From Stentor roeselii (taxonomy: Eukaryota; Ciliophora; Heterotrichea; Heterotrichida; Stentoridae), in NCBI GenBank assembly GCA_006503475.1, contig RSEH01000036.1, positions 1-64,000 on the forward strand: a DNA stretch of 64,000 nucleotides, read 5' to 3'. Made by a program: the position numbers and the translations under genes. Positions 10,867 through 20,045 of the stretch are shown piece after piece; position 1 is the stretch's first letter, and every line of letters starts with the position of its first letter. Below the pieces are notes generated by a model, which was not told where the DNA came from, did not search any database, and worked only from the letters and a program-made list of their open reading frames with translations.

Positions 10867-11625
10867 ATGAAAGTTTTGGTATCCGAATGCAATATTTGCT
10901 TAGGTGAACTTAAAGAAAATCTATCAACAACTACCTGCGGACACGTATTCCACAGCGCATGTATTAAGAATTGTCAAGATAAACATATCATCAACTGTCC
11001 AATCTGCAGATCTAACTATCAAGTGATACCTTTGAAAAATTTCAACCTCAGTTTACTGAAAAGTGATTCGCCAAACAAGGACTCAGATGAATCAAACCAA
11101 TCTTCAAGTACTTTATCTACAGACTTCATGAATCATTTGAACAGCTTGAACTCTCAAATCGAAAAACTCACAAAAAAAAATAAAATCCTAGATGCTGAGT
11201 TAAAGTTAAGCAAAAAAAATACAGATTACTCTTTGACTATATATAACGATCTTTATAATAAGGTTGATTTTTTGAAAAACTCACTCAAAATTCAAGAAGA
11301 TATTTCTAAGGATTTAATGAAAAAAAATCAAGATTTGACTAAAATGCTTTATTTAGCTGCGGAAGGAAAAGAATATTATAAAAATGCTCTAAAGAATAAT
11401 AATGAAGATATCAAAAGGCTTACAGAAGAATTGAAGAATAGTGAAGAACAACTGAAAAAAACTCGTGCGAAGAATGCTGAACTCATAAAAGAAAACAAAA
11501 AATTATTTCAAGTTCAAGGAAATAGAGATCTTAGCAAGGAGAGGAAAAGAAATTATAATCAAGCTGGGATAGAAGCGAGCAATGTTGATAAGGAAATAAA
11601 TACAGCAAAAACTAAGAAAAATTAA
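10867..11625 (+). CDS. RING-H2 finger and coiled-coil protein
   Basis: A single-exon protein of 252 residues. An N-terminal RING-H2 finger (C8, C11, C24, H26, H29, C32, C44, C47; CNIC, CGHVFH, CPIC) suggests an E3 ubiquitin ligase that recruits an E2 enzyme. Residues 85-210 are a coiled coil rich in Lys, Asn and Leu, followed by a basic tail (KERKRNYNQAG and a Lys-rich end) that could be a nuclear signal. RING followed directly by coiled coil resembles TRAIP, but the tail shows no diagnostic PCNA motif, so only the domain call is safe. It is the first ordinary gene inward from the telomere and is isolated by more than 700 bases on each side. Confidence 0.85.
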   Translation: MKVLVSECNICLGELKENLSTTTCGHVFHSACIKNCQDKHIINCPICRSNYQVIPLKNFNLSLLKSDSPNKDSDESNQSSSTLSTDFMNHLNSLNSQIEKLTKKNKILDAELKLSKKNTDYSLTIYNDLYNKVDFLKNSLKIQEDISKDLMKKNQDLTKMLYLAAEGKEYYKNALKNNNEDIKRLTEELKNSEEQLKKTRAKNAELIKENKKLFQVQGNRDLSKERKRNYNQAGIEASNVDKEINTAKTKKN

Positions 11626-12420
11626 ATAATAATGATTTAATAAAGAATTTCTGCACAGCATTAAATCTAGTGCTTGAATAAAAATATCAGTAATAATTTC
11701 ATTTCATCATTCCTGAAAGTGAATTATTTAAGTTAATATTATTAATTAGTAATACTTGTAAATGTATCAGAATTTTGAAACAATTTTTGGTAAATTTAGA
11801 TTTATGGCTTATCTTCTTTGATAGTCTTTTAATATTACTTCAGTCATTTTATAAGGGGATGTAAAAGAGTGCTATTTCTGGATTCTAAAGGTACTCTTAT
11901 TGTTTTTGTAGTCTTATCAAATTCTGTAGTTGTTCACAATTGACTATTAAAGTTAATTAATAAGGCTGATATAAGAAAAAAATTGTTTTTATTCAAACAG
12001 TGTCACAATTTATGTAGGCTTTGGAAGATCTTTAGTAATATTTCTTATGATTTCTTCTTCTCGAAAACAGAGTGATAAAAGCTGAATTGTCAGAAAGATC
12101 AGCACAATTAAATATTTTGAATGTTTGCAGGCTAAATTTTTAATAAAAACCAAGAAAAGCAAAGAAGGCTTAGAACTAAGATCAAGTTCACGTTTAACGG
12201 TATATGGATTATTATTTTATTTGAATTAATTTTCAATTTACTTAAATAGTAAAGGAATGACCCTATACAGATAATTTTTATTTAGTTAGAGTTTCGAAAA
12301 TAACAGCTCACATAAACTTTGTAGTGTATAAGCTAGTATAATGAAAAACCTGAATGAATTAAAACCTTGAATTTTCTCAAACCATTTCAACCTTTAAAAT
12401 TTATATCAATCTAAAAAAAG
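11626..12420. other. AT-rich intergenic sequence
   Basis: About 0.8 kb between the RING gene and the convergent p62-like gene. It would hold both 3' flanks. No reading frame, repeat or RNA gene is supported. Confidence 0.6.
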
Positions 12421-13194
12421 TTAAAATCCTATCAGAGCAGATAAAGTTCTGCTAACACTTAAATTCGAGCTTAAAAGTAATGATTTAATTTTTTCAATAT
12501 CTTTGAAGCCTAGTTTCTGAATTCTTTTTATTGACTCACTAAGTCCAACATGCTTCAAAATGTCTTTTTTAATGACTTTATGCTGATGACCATTCGATTT
12601 ATAGCAAGAGTCACACATCTTATAGTTTTCACATATATCACATTCATTAATTACCGATTTTAGTTGAATATAACAAAAAGAACAGTGAAATTTCAACGGC
12701 ATCCTTTTCACAGCGAAATTTGGTAAAATATTAATAGGCTCTTGTTCAGCGATTTTAAACAAAGTTGCGAGTTTCTTTCGTGACTCTAAATTTTTAAGAT
12801 TAATCGAACTGTTGTTAAATTCAAAGCTTATCGGAACCTCAGCAAGACTTTTCAGATATTTTCCAGATTTCTCTTCAAAAACCTCAGACTCATGAGTAAT
12901 ATTTAAAGATAAATCCACGTAGTGAGTAACGATTTTCTCATTTTCAGCACTTTCCCTAATATCCAGTTCCTTGACTTCAAAAGTTCCTCTATTTTCTCTG
13001 TACTTCTTAATACATTCTTCATATTCAGTCTGATTATCAACAAGTCTAGAGTTATTTTTTTCCGCAGTGCCAAACCAAAGTTCAATATTAAAACACCCAA
13101 CAACATTTTCAATTTTTTCTTTAAAAATCCAAAGTTCCTTGCTGATTTTCATCTGAATCTTAATATCATAAAAGAAAACCACGACAATATCCAT
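12421..13194 (-). CDS. p62/NBR1-like autophagy receptor (PB1-ZZ-UBA)
   Basis: The 257-residue protein has the compact layout of p62/SQSTM1 and NBR1. Residues 2-80 look like a PB1 domain: NIELWFGTAEKNN and VDNQTEYEECIKKYREN line up with NBR1's beta strands and GEYEEALK helix. Residues 171-205 are a ZZ zinc finger (C171, C174, C185, C188, C194, C197, H203, H205). Residues 218-257 resemble a UBA domain (RIQKLGFKDIEKIKSLL, then LSALIGF). Such proteins bind ubiquitinated cargo, self-assemble through PB1 and tether cargo to Atg8. HYVDLSL (91-97) is a possible Atg8-interacting motif but is unproven. The FW domain of NBR1 is absent. It lies 28 nt downstream of the OSCP stop on the same strand. Domain calls are from motif spacing; ZZ is the surest. 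Confidence 0.75.
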   Translation of the reverse strand: MDIVVVFFYDIKIQMKISKELWIFKEKIENVVGCFNIELWFGTAEKNNSRLVDNQTEYEECIKKYRENRGTFEVKELDIRESAENEKIVTHYVDLSLNITHESEVFEEKSGKYLKSLAEVPISFEFNNSSINLKNLESRKKLATLFKIAEQEPINILPNFAVKRMPLKFHCSFCYIQLKSVINECDICENYKMCDSCYKSNGHQHKVIKKDILKHVGLSESIKRIQKLGFKDIEKIKSLLLSSNLSVSRTLSALIGF

Positions 13195-13222
13195 TTATTG
13201 ATTCTTCTAATCAACCTATAAA

Positions 13223-13792
13223 CTAAATCGCTATATTCGAGACTTCATCTCTGATCTTATCCAGTCTCGACTTCAAAGACAACTCCATAAAAGCAGCTGG
13301 GAAGTACAGCTGAAGTCCTCCCAAGATACTCGGGTCAACAGCGAAGGTGAGTTCGTACTTCTTATTCTTATCCATTTCCTGCAAAGCCTTCTGCACCTGT
13401 GCTTTTTCTTCATCGCTGAGTGATTCAGCAGAGACGACCTTCACAGTTTCTTTTTTATCAAGCAACTTGACATGGACTTCAAAAGTCTTGGCGACTTCAT
13501 GCAAGTAGTTGAGTCTCTTGTTGTTGGTCATCAAAGCAAGCACCTTGTTGGTAGTTTCGCAAAACTGGGCCTTTTTGCCCAGATCTTCCAGAATTTCCAA
13601 AAGAGTTCCCTTGTTTATTGTCGGGTCTGTCAGCAAGACCTTGAAATCTGGACTTACCGCTAGAAGTTCTCGAATGTAGCTCATGTCTGATGAAACTTCC
13701 TTCACTTGATTTGCTGATTGGGAAGAGTTGAATAAGGTTAAAGCGTATCTGTCGCCGAAACTAGTAAAGTTGCGAATCACCCTTGATAACAT
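13223..13792 (-). CDS. ATP5PO: Mitochondrial ATP synthase subunit OSCP
   Basis: The 189-residue protein matches the OSCP/delta family over its full length. It has the start pattern FGDRYALTLFNSSQSANQV, the helical N-terminal domain, LMTNNKRLNYLHEVAKTFE, and the C-terminal VDPSILGGLQLYF with SRLDKIRDEV. OSCP sits on top of F1 and ties it to the peripheral stalk of ATP synthase in mitochondria. The first 10-15 residues (MLSRVIRNFTSF) are a short basic, hydroxylated targeting peptide. The length is near the usual 190-210. The start codon is only 6 nt from that of the divergent gene at 13799, leaving no room for separate untranslated leaders unless they overlap. Confidence 0.93.
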   Translation of the reverse strand: MLSRVIRNFTSFGDRYALTLFNSSQSANQVKEVSSDMSYIRELLAVSPDFKVLLTDPTINKGTLLEILEDLGKKAQFCETTNKVLALMTNNKRLNYLHEVAKTFEVHVKLLDKKETVKVVSAESLSDEEKAQVQKALQEMDKNKKYELTFAVDPSILGGLQLYFPAAFMELSLKSRLDKIRDEVSNIAI

Positions 13793-13798
13793 TTACTA

Positions 13799-14584
13799 AT
13801 GGAGATAGTTACTTTGAGTACCAATAATAAGGAAGACTTCAAGTCTCTTAAACTGGAGATCTTGAGGTTTCTGGCGTTTAGGAGAATGGCTGAATCTCAA
13901 GAAAGTGATGAGGTTTTTATCAAAAGAAAGGAGAATGGCAAACATCCTAATCGATTCACGATACAGATTCCTAATGAGAATTTAAACTTTTTACACTACC
14001 CGGTATATAATAGATCTGTTGTTTCTGCAACTTTACCTAGAGAAAATTTCACTTTAAGTGATACCTTTTACTCGTTATTCGAAGAAAATATGTCAACAGG
14101 TCTATGCAGACTAAATAATTCCCAAAAAGAAGTCCACATCTCATTACTAAAGCACTTCTGGTTAGACTCAAGCGTAACCTTCCAAGTTTTCTACAACATC
14201 CTGTTAGCTCCATTAAACAACAAACAATGGATAACTCAAAGTGACTTTTTGCGATCAATCGAAGCAACACATTCGAAAAACATGTGCCGAGCCTTCATCC
14301 CAGAGAAAAACGAGCGAAAATTCAGTTCAGGGATGCGAATCCAGCAGTTTTTATGTGATTGATAAACAGTCTATTTCCGCATCATCGAAAAAGAGTTCTT
14401 CGCAGTAGACCTGGCAGGTCTCATCAAAGTCGTGCAGTTGGCAAGGCGAATGAGCAGCAGCAAACAAGTGGACGACTGCAAGTTGGCCAACAACTTCATG
14501 AACATCGCGAATATCAAGCGAAAAGGACCCAGTCCCTTCATTACTTTTAATGAGTTCTTGAGTGTTTTAATGAATAAACTTTGA
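13799..14584 (+). CDS. Hypothetical protein, one 15-nt intron
   Basis: Two exons (13799-14354 and 14370-14584) encode 256 residues of no family I recognise. Removing the 15-nt intron GTGATTGATAAACAG (14355-14369) eliminates the in-frame TGA TAA and continues the protein as YFRIIEKEFFAVDLAGLIKV to TGA at 14582. The protein looks globular and helical, with no signal peptide, membrane segment or clear Cys cluster. The helix-loop pattern around SDTFYSLFEEN and FNEFLSVLMNKL is loosely reminiscent of EF-hand-like helices, without a convincing Ca2+ loop. It is divergent from OSCP (6 nt between start codons) and convergent with the next gene (4 nt between stops). Confidence 0.8.
14355..14369 (+). other. 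15-nt intron
   Basis: GTGATTGATAAACAG, with GT...AG ends. It carries TGA and TAA in frame, so retention would end the protein. Excision restores a 256-residue frame. Confidence 0.9.
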
Positions 14585-14588
14585 ATTA

Positions 14589-15011
14589 TTAAGGATTTTG
14601 ACCTCGCTTTATTTCTTGGCAGGCTGAACTGATCAGTGATGAAAGTTTGGATGATTTGTGCGTCGATGACTGAGACATTCCTGGACCTGATTTTCTTCCG
14701 AGAAGTTTTACTGTGCTTGTCGCAAGTTTGATGATTTCGTCGTTTTGAGAATGCTTTTTTATCAGTTTTGAAGGCTTTTTGAATGAAATTTTACTTGGAG
14801 TGTACTTTGTTGTCTTGTACTTGGTCCACTCGTCTTCGATTGAAGTGATTTTTTCTTTTTGGAAGTCAGCTGATTCTTTGACCTTTTTCTCTTTTTGTAA
14901 GTTCCGCAAAGAGGTCAAGTCTGAAGGACGTGAAATGTGAAAAGCTTTTAATTTAGAACATTTTAGGGAATCTGAAAGGTTTGGGCTAGTGAAGGAAAAA
15001 CTGTTGCTCAT
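14589..15011 (-). CDS. Hypothetical basic Ser/Lys-rich protein
   Basis: A 140-residue protein rich in Ser and Lys, probably largely disordered. Recognisable stretches are SFSFTSPNLSDSLKCSKLK and KYTPSKISFKKPSKLIKKH. I see no known domain, membrane segment or targeting signal. Such small basic proteins are common in ciliate cytoskeletal and axonemal inventories, but nothing here proves that role. Its stop lies 4 nt from the stop of the convergent gene at 13799-14584. Confidence 0.65.
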   Translation of the reverse strand: MSNSFSFTSPNLSDSLKCSKLKAFHISRPSDLTSLRNLQKEKKVKESADFQKEKITSIEDEWTKYKTTKYTPSKISFKKPSKLIKKHSQNDEIIKLATSTVKLLGRKSGPGMSQSSTHKSSKLSSLISSACQEIKRGQNP

Positions 15012-15278
15012 ATTATTTTATGATCTTCAGAAATCTTAGTAGATATGAAAATTAAGCAGGTTCGAGTATTCATTTATGCAGGATAACAAATTTCCTGATT
15101 AAATTCCTAAAAGCTCTCTCTTCACAACAATAAAAAAAACCACCCGAAAATCCCGATTCTCTTAAAATAATTAAAAAATCCCATCTTCATCAAATCCCTA
15201 AAATTTCTTCATTCCGTTAAAATCTGTGTCTTTCTCCAACTTTCAAGCAAAAACGGTTAAGTTTCCAAATTTCCATAA

Positions 15279-16526
15279 ATGTCTGGATCATTTTCTAAAA
15301 TCGACGTGTCAAACCCAGTGGCAGACCTTGACGGCGACGAAATGACTCGCGTGATTTGGAGAATGATTAAAGAAAAGCTGATCCTTCCCTATCTGAACCT
15401 TCAGATCCTTTACTTCGACCTGGGCATTGAGAACCGAGACCGGACCTCTGACCAGGTGACTCTGGATGCGGCGAAAGCGATTCTGGACTGCAAAGTGGGA
15501 ATCAAATGCGCGACAATCACTCCTGACGAGGAAAGAGTCAAAGAGTTTAACCTTAAAAAGATGTGGAAGTCTCCCAATGGAACCATCAGAAATGAACTCA
15601 GAGGGACAGTCTTCAGAGAACCTATCATTATTAAGAATATTCCGAGACTTGTACCTGGGTGGACTAAACCTATCGTCATTGGAAGACATGCACATGCTGA
15701 TCAGTATCGAGCTGTTGACTTGCAAGTACCTAATGGCTCTAAGGTCTCGTTAGTGGTGGAAACTCCTTCGGGTAGAGAGGTTCATGAAGTTTTTGCGTTT
15801 AAGACCTCCGCAGGTGTAGCATTGGCAATGTACAACACAGACGAGTCAATCATAGAATTCGCAAAAGCCTGTTTCGACTTCGCTCTAGAAAGAAACCTTC
15901 CTCTTTTCTTCAGTTCAAAAAACACGATTCTAAAGAAATACGACGGTAGATTCAAAGACATCTTCGAGCGGATTTACAATTCAGACTACAAGTCACGATT
16001 CGACGAGAGAAGACTAACTTACGAGCACCGACTGATCGACGACATGGTTGCTCAGTCTTTAAAATCAAGCGGGGGATTTATCTGGGCCTGCAAAAACTAC
16101 GACGGCGACGTGCAAAGCGACATAGTCGCCCAAGGCTACGGGTCCCTGGGCCTGATGACCAGCGTCCTCACGACTCCCACAGGCGCCATCGAGGCCGAAG
16201 CCGCGCACGGCACCATCACCAGACACTTCCGAGTCCATCAAAAAGGCGGAGAAACTTCGAGCAACCCCATCGCAAGCATCTTCGCCTGGACCCGAGGACT
16301 TCTGCATCGCGCAAAACTTGACAAGAATCTCCGACTTCAGCACTTTTGTGAGACTCTGGAAAAAGCAGTCATTGAAACTGTTGAAAGTGGAAAAATGACT
16401 AAAGATCTCGCAATTTGCATTCATGGAGAAGCAGTTAAACGAGAACATTGGCTGAATACTGAACAGTTTATGGATGCTGTCAAAAATTCACTTGATCGGG
16501 CTTTGAACCCTGCTCCTAAGATTTAA
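15279..16526 (+). CDS. IDH1: NADP-dependent isocitrate dehydrogenase
   Basis: The 415-residue protein matches eukaryotic NADP-IDH throughout. It has the N-terminal [14 protein letters not shown], the substrate-binding segment [19 protein letters not shown], the dinucleotide and metal region [35 protein letters not shown] with the metal-binding aspartates, and [12 protein letters not shown] followed by [13 protein letters not shown]. It converts isocitrate to 2-oxoglutarate and makes NADPH. No presequence precedes the conserved start and the C terminus (PAPKI) is not a peroxisomal SKL-type signal, so a cytosolic enzyme is most likely. The stretch 16080-16300 is much more GC-rich than the rest of the gene. 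The next gene starts 14 nt after the stop. Confidence 0.97.
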   Translation: MSGSFSKIDVSNPVADLDGDEMTRVIWRMIKEKLILPYLNLQILYFDLGIENRDRTSDQVTLDAAKAILDCKVGIKCATITPDEERVKEFNLKKMWKSPNGTIRNELRGTVFREPIIIKNIPRLVPGWTKPIVIGRHAHADQYRAVDLQVPNGSKVSLVVETPSGREVHEVFAFKTSAGVALAMYNTDESIIEFAKACFDFALERNLPLFFSSKNTILKKYDGRFKDIFERIYNSDYKSRFDERRLTYEHRLIDDMVAQSLKSSGGFIWACKNYDGDVQSDIVAQGYGSLGLMTSVLTTPTGAIEAEAAHGTITRHFRVHQKGGETSSNPIASIFAWTRGLLHRAKLDKNLRLQHFCETLEKAVIETVESGKMTKDLAICIHGEAVKREHWLNTEQFMDAVKNSLDRALNPAPKI

Positions 16527-16540
16527 TTAATAGGTAAGAT

Positions 16541-18226
16541 ATGGAGGATCAGAATTGGATTAGGGAAGTTGATCGCACTTGTGATCTTAGATTGTGGAGG
16601 GAAAGGCTTGAGGGAATGATTGAAGGGGATTGTTGTGGGTTTCAGATGTTTTGGAAAAGTGTGAAGGGTGAAGTGGCTCGGGCTCAGGAGAGGGTTTTTG
16701 AGATTGGTGTCAGTGATTTGATTGACTTGCAAGTGAGAGAGAGAGAAAGTCAGGATTCTGATGATTTAAATCGCTTTCAGGTAAAGGTTTCTATTAGAGA
16801 ATATGATGAATGTATTAGGGATTATGGAAGAAGGATTGATTTGCTGAATGGATTTGTAGAACAGATGAATAAAATTTCGGAACAGGGATTCAGTTGTCAG
16901 GGACTTGAGTATCAGATTTTTTTTAGTGTTTTTGAAGAAATTCAGAATGGTAGGGATATTGAGAGCTTTTTCCCTGTCTTTCAAATCTTAATGGAGTACA
17001 AAAAGCTATTTGAAGATTTGCCTGAAGTTCTCAAGGCACTCAATCTTACTGAAAGCGTGATTAAAACACTTAAAACTATCACAAGGTTGGAATCCGAATG
17101 CAAAAAGAATGAAATCTATAAAAATGCTTTCTTGAATGATTATTTCTCTTGTTCTGATAAATCATTCATCTCCAAACATCACAAGATGTTTAATTCACAA
17201 TTTACACCCGATAGTCTTTTCAATCATCCCCAAGACCTTTTCATTAAAATTGCAAAGTACCTAGTCTCATTCAATGAAAACATTAATCTCGATTCAAATA
17301 TCGGAAAATGCTTCAAATCTTTCATAGAAAATTTTCAAGTTAATCCAAATTTGATCCGGCCAGATTTCAATACTTTTGAATTTCTGCAAAAGACCTTTAA
17401 AAAAGGCCTGAAAAAAGGATTAAAAGTAAGCAATAAAAAAGTTACAGATATGAAAAATAACCTTACCCAAAAAATTCAGGAAAAATTCTCAGATTTAAAA
17501 GAATTTCTTTCAAATCAATTTAAAAATAAGATTTTATTAGACCTTAGTTCAATCCTTAATGATTTTGAAAATCTACAAAAAAAAAATTTCACAGAAACAA
17601 CTGAATATTTGCTTAAAATTCACTCAGAACAAAAAGAAGAACTTTCAGAGAAAATTTCAAAGCTTTTGGAAAATGTAAAATCAAAAGAAAGGGAAATCTC
17701 TGTCTTGAAAGAGGAGAATAATCAACTTTCTGAGAGATTAAAAACCTTATCCAGGACAATCGAAGAAGTCCAAACAAATTACGTAAAACCTTTTATTAAA
17801 ATGAAAAGTGACAAAGAAATCATCGAAAGAAACAACTCGTCTCTGAGCATCACCTTGTCACAAAAAGACAAAGAATACCAAAACCTACTCATCCAAAAGC
17901 AAGAAATAGAAAAAAAATTCAAAATTGAAATCCATAACTTAGAAAAGTCGAAAGAATTCCTAGAGCATAAAATTACTGAATCAAAAATCTCACAAGACCT
18001 TCAAGACTTCTTGAAAGCCGTTGAAAAAGAGCAAGACCTGAAAAACCAGCTACTTGCAAAAGAGAGAATCATCAAAAAGCTCCTGGCGGAAAAAAAAAAT
18101 GAGTTCTCAAGTTTCGATCAGTTGACAGTTCTAGTAAAAGCTCTTGAACAGGAGAACAAATCTCTGAAAACTCAGCTGGAATCTGCCTTATTTTTCAACA
18201 TCTCCTCAAATAACTTTAATCAATAA
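16541..18226 (+). CDS. Coiled-coil protein of unknown function
   Basis: A 561-residue protein. Residues 1-330 are helical and globular in character, with several Cys and Trp near the start (LRLWRERLEGMIEGDCCGF). Residues 340-550 are a long coiled coil (KEREISVLKEENNQLSERLK and similar heptads). No catalytic motif, membrane segment or known domain is visible. It follows IDH by 14 nt and precedes another coiled-coil gene by 26 nt on the same strand, so the two coiled-coil proteins could be partners; that is only a guess from position. Base composition changes sharply near 17000 from G/T-rich to A/C-rich within the frame. Confidence 0.8.
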   Translation: MEDQNWIREVDRTCDLRLWRERLEGMIEGDCCGFQMFWKSVKGEVARAQERVFEIGVSDLIDLQVRERESQDSDDLNRFQVKVSIREYDECIRDYGRRIDLLNGFVEQMNKISEQGFSCQGLEYQIFFSVFEEIQNGRDIESFFPVFQILMEYKKLFEDLPEVLKALNLTESVIKTLKTITRLESECKKNEIYKNAFLNDYFSCSDKSFISKHHKMFNSQFTPDSLFNHPQDLFIKIAKYLVSFNENINLDSNIGKCFKSFIENFQVNPNLIRPDFNTFEFLQKTFKKGLKKGLKVSNKKVTDMKNNLTQKIQEKFSDLKEFLSNQFKNKILLDLSSILNDFENLQKKNFTETTEYLLKIHSEQKEELSEKISKLLENVKSKEREISVLKEENNQLSERLKTLSRTIEEVQTNYVKPFIKMKSDKEIIERNNSSLSITLSQKDKEYQNLLIQKQEIEKKFKIEIHNLEKSKEFLEHKITESKISQDLQDFLKAVEKEQDLKNQLLAKERIIKKLLAEKKNEFSSFDQLTVLVKALEQENKSLKTQLESALFFNISSNNFNQ

Positions 18227-18252
18227 TCCAGCCCCTCACCTCTTCTCAGATA

Positions 18253-19068
18253 ATGTATCTAAGTTCAAATGAAATCTTGCATCAGCACTATTTTTCTCTC
18301 AGTGGAAGCTTCCAACAAGCCTTAGAGACTTCGAAGCACTTCAACTTCATTCAAAGCCAAGTATCTCGGGTCACTGAAACAGAAAAAATCACTCAATCAG
18401 AAATCGATTCACTTGAAAGTCTTTACTTTGAAAAAAAACTGAAGCTACAACTAAAAAAAAATGACCTCGACTCTAGGTCAAATCAAGTTTTGATGGAAAT
18501 CGAAGACCAAATTTCTTTCAACGGCAGAATAAACGAAAATAATGAACTTAAAGCTTTGCAAGAATCTCATCAAAATAAGTTAGAAATTTTTGAAGATCTT
18601 CAGAAAAATTTTTCGAAACTTGCTGAACAGAACAAAAATTTAGAACAGTTGAAAAATTCTCAGGAAGCAACCATTCGAGACTTGATTCAAGAAAAGGATG
18701 ATAATCAAATGTATTCTCTTTGTTTAGTTGAAGAAAAGAAGGAATTTGGGGAAAAAATCAAGGAACTTGAAGAGATAATCAAGGTGAAAAAAGAATGTGA
18801 AGCTCAAGTTGATAGTCGCAATGAATTCTTGTTGAAGGAAATGAATGAGAGCTTGAATTCAGTTGAAAAGATTGAGAAAGAAAATGAAGAGTTAAGGATG
18901 AGCTTGTTTGAAGATGGAGATAGACATGAATGTAAAGATTTAATCATTTGTGGAATATGCTCGGAGCCTGAAATGGGAAGAATGAAATCTTGCATCAAAT
19001 GCTCTGTACAGGTTCATGCAAGATGTACAAAAGACTTGAGGTATGTGTGCTTGAAATGTAAGAATTAG
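18253..19068 (+). CDS. Coiled-coil protein with C-terminal PHD/RING-like zinc finger
   Basis: A 271-residue protein. Residues 50-215 form a coiled coil, and the last 45 residues carry a compact zinc-binding cluster: CGIC, a spaced C-x2-C (SCIKC), H-x2-C (VHARC) and a final C-x2-C (CLKC). The Cys4-His-Cys3 order is that of a PHD finger and can also read as a treble-clef RING relative; the short spacing prevents a firm choice. A reader of histone tails or a ubiquitin ligase are both possible. It is 26 nt downstream of the coiled-coil gene ending at 18226. No 15- or 16-nt GT...AG intron bridges the gap, so I keep the two genes separate. Confidence 0.75.
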   Translation: MYLSSNEILHQHYFSLSGSFQQALETSKHFNFIQSQVSRVTETEKITQSEIDSLESLYFEKKLKLQLKKNDLDSRSNQVLMEIEDQISFNGRINENNELKALQESHQNKLEIFEDLQKNFSKLAEQNKNLEQLKNSQEATIRDLIQEKDDNQMYSLCLVEEKKEFGEKIKELEEIIKVKKECEAQVDSRNEFLLKEMNESLNSVEKIEKENEELRMSLFEDGDRHECKDLIICGICSEPEMGRMKSCIKCSVQVHARCTKDLRYVCLKCKN

Positions 19069-20045
19069 TCTGTTTTATCATAATCAGTTTTTGTTTATCA
19101 TTTCTTGTAAATTTCTTCAGCATAATCTAAAAAAACTTGCTGAAAGTTTTGAAAATTTTAAATGATTTTTTTCAATTCATAGAAAAGAATATCTAATTAG
19201 ATTTAAGATCATAAATACATTAAAGCAATAGCCTAGTTATTGCAATATTAATTGAATACAAAAGGCAAGTGCCAGTAATTCAATATTACTGCTTTAAAAA
19301 CCCAGGACTTACTTTTATTTAAAATATTTGAAGATTAGTAAATTTAATGAATTTCTTTGGTTTCACTTACTCACTCTACATAAATCTTGAAAACTTCTTA
19401 ATATCTAAGAGCTTCAGATCTCCAAGAAGGCTCCTTTGAATTAAATATATGTTTAAGTTTTCAATGGCCAGTAAATTCAGCCCAACAGCTTTTACCTGTT
19501 AAACTATGCAAGATATCCTAGTCTTGAGAGGCAAAAACTGTTTCGAATAACTGAAAAAATCTCTTATTATATCTTAAAACGACTTAAACATACTTGGGAC
19601 TCTTGAATCAAGATTTTTTTATTTGAAACAAGATGCAAAGAAATCTTGAACCTGCCTCTTGCTTTCTGAAATTTAAAGATTTTATAGTTGAAAGATTGAA
19701 AGCGAGTCTTAAAGCACAACTAAGTAAAAAATACCAAAACTACAAATGTATTCTTTTGCATAAGTGGGTAGGTAAAACAAGTCCGAAAGAGAAAATCATT
19801 GTAATTAATGAATTAATATAAAAAGAGTCAAAATACATAAACTTAGATCAATTTTTTCAACTTTCATAAAAAAATCACAATAACTTGAAATACCCAAACA
19901 ATTCGAAATTAATAAATAGTCCATTCACCCTCTCATTTTATTAAAACAATTACAGCAGCAAATCCTTTAAACCTCTAAAAAATAAAATGACTAATAATAA
20001 AACATCTAGAATTCTATTACCTACTGTTCGAAATATTCAGTATAA
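19069..20045. other. Long AT-rich intergenic region
   Basis: Nearly 1 kb between the zinc-finger gene and the monooxygenase. Apart from the uncertain small frame at 19633-19821 and a coding-like scrap just before it (LERQKLFRITEKISYYILK, about 19530-19600, ended by TGA), I see no gene or repeat. Confidence 0.5.
19633..19821 (+). CDS. Doubtful 62-residue reading frame
   Basis: The frame starts at ATG 19633 and ends at TAA; it is basic and Lys-rich, with FKDFIVERLKASLKAQLSKK and YKCILLHKWVGKTSPKE. The middle faintly recalls the yK-x-I-V strand of Tctex-type dynein light chains, but the rest of that fold is missing. It may be a relic, a small real gene or chance. Only the open frame itself is supported. 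Confidence 0.2.
   Translation: MQRNLEPASCFLKFKDFIVERLKASLKAQLSKKYQNYKCILLHKWVGKTSPKEKIIVINELI

Noticed and set aside
15055-15075. A tRNA B-box-like GGTTCGAGTATTC.
   Set aside because: The second half does not match the B-box and no cloverleaf or A-box can be drawn around it.
18227-18252. A joint between the two adjacent coiled-coil genes as one split gene.
   Set aside because: No 15- or 16-nt GT...AG intron spans the stop at 18226, and the second frame has its own ATG.
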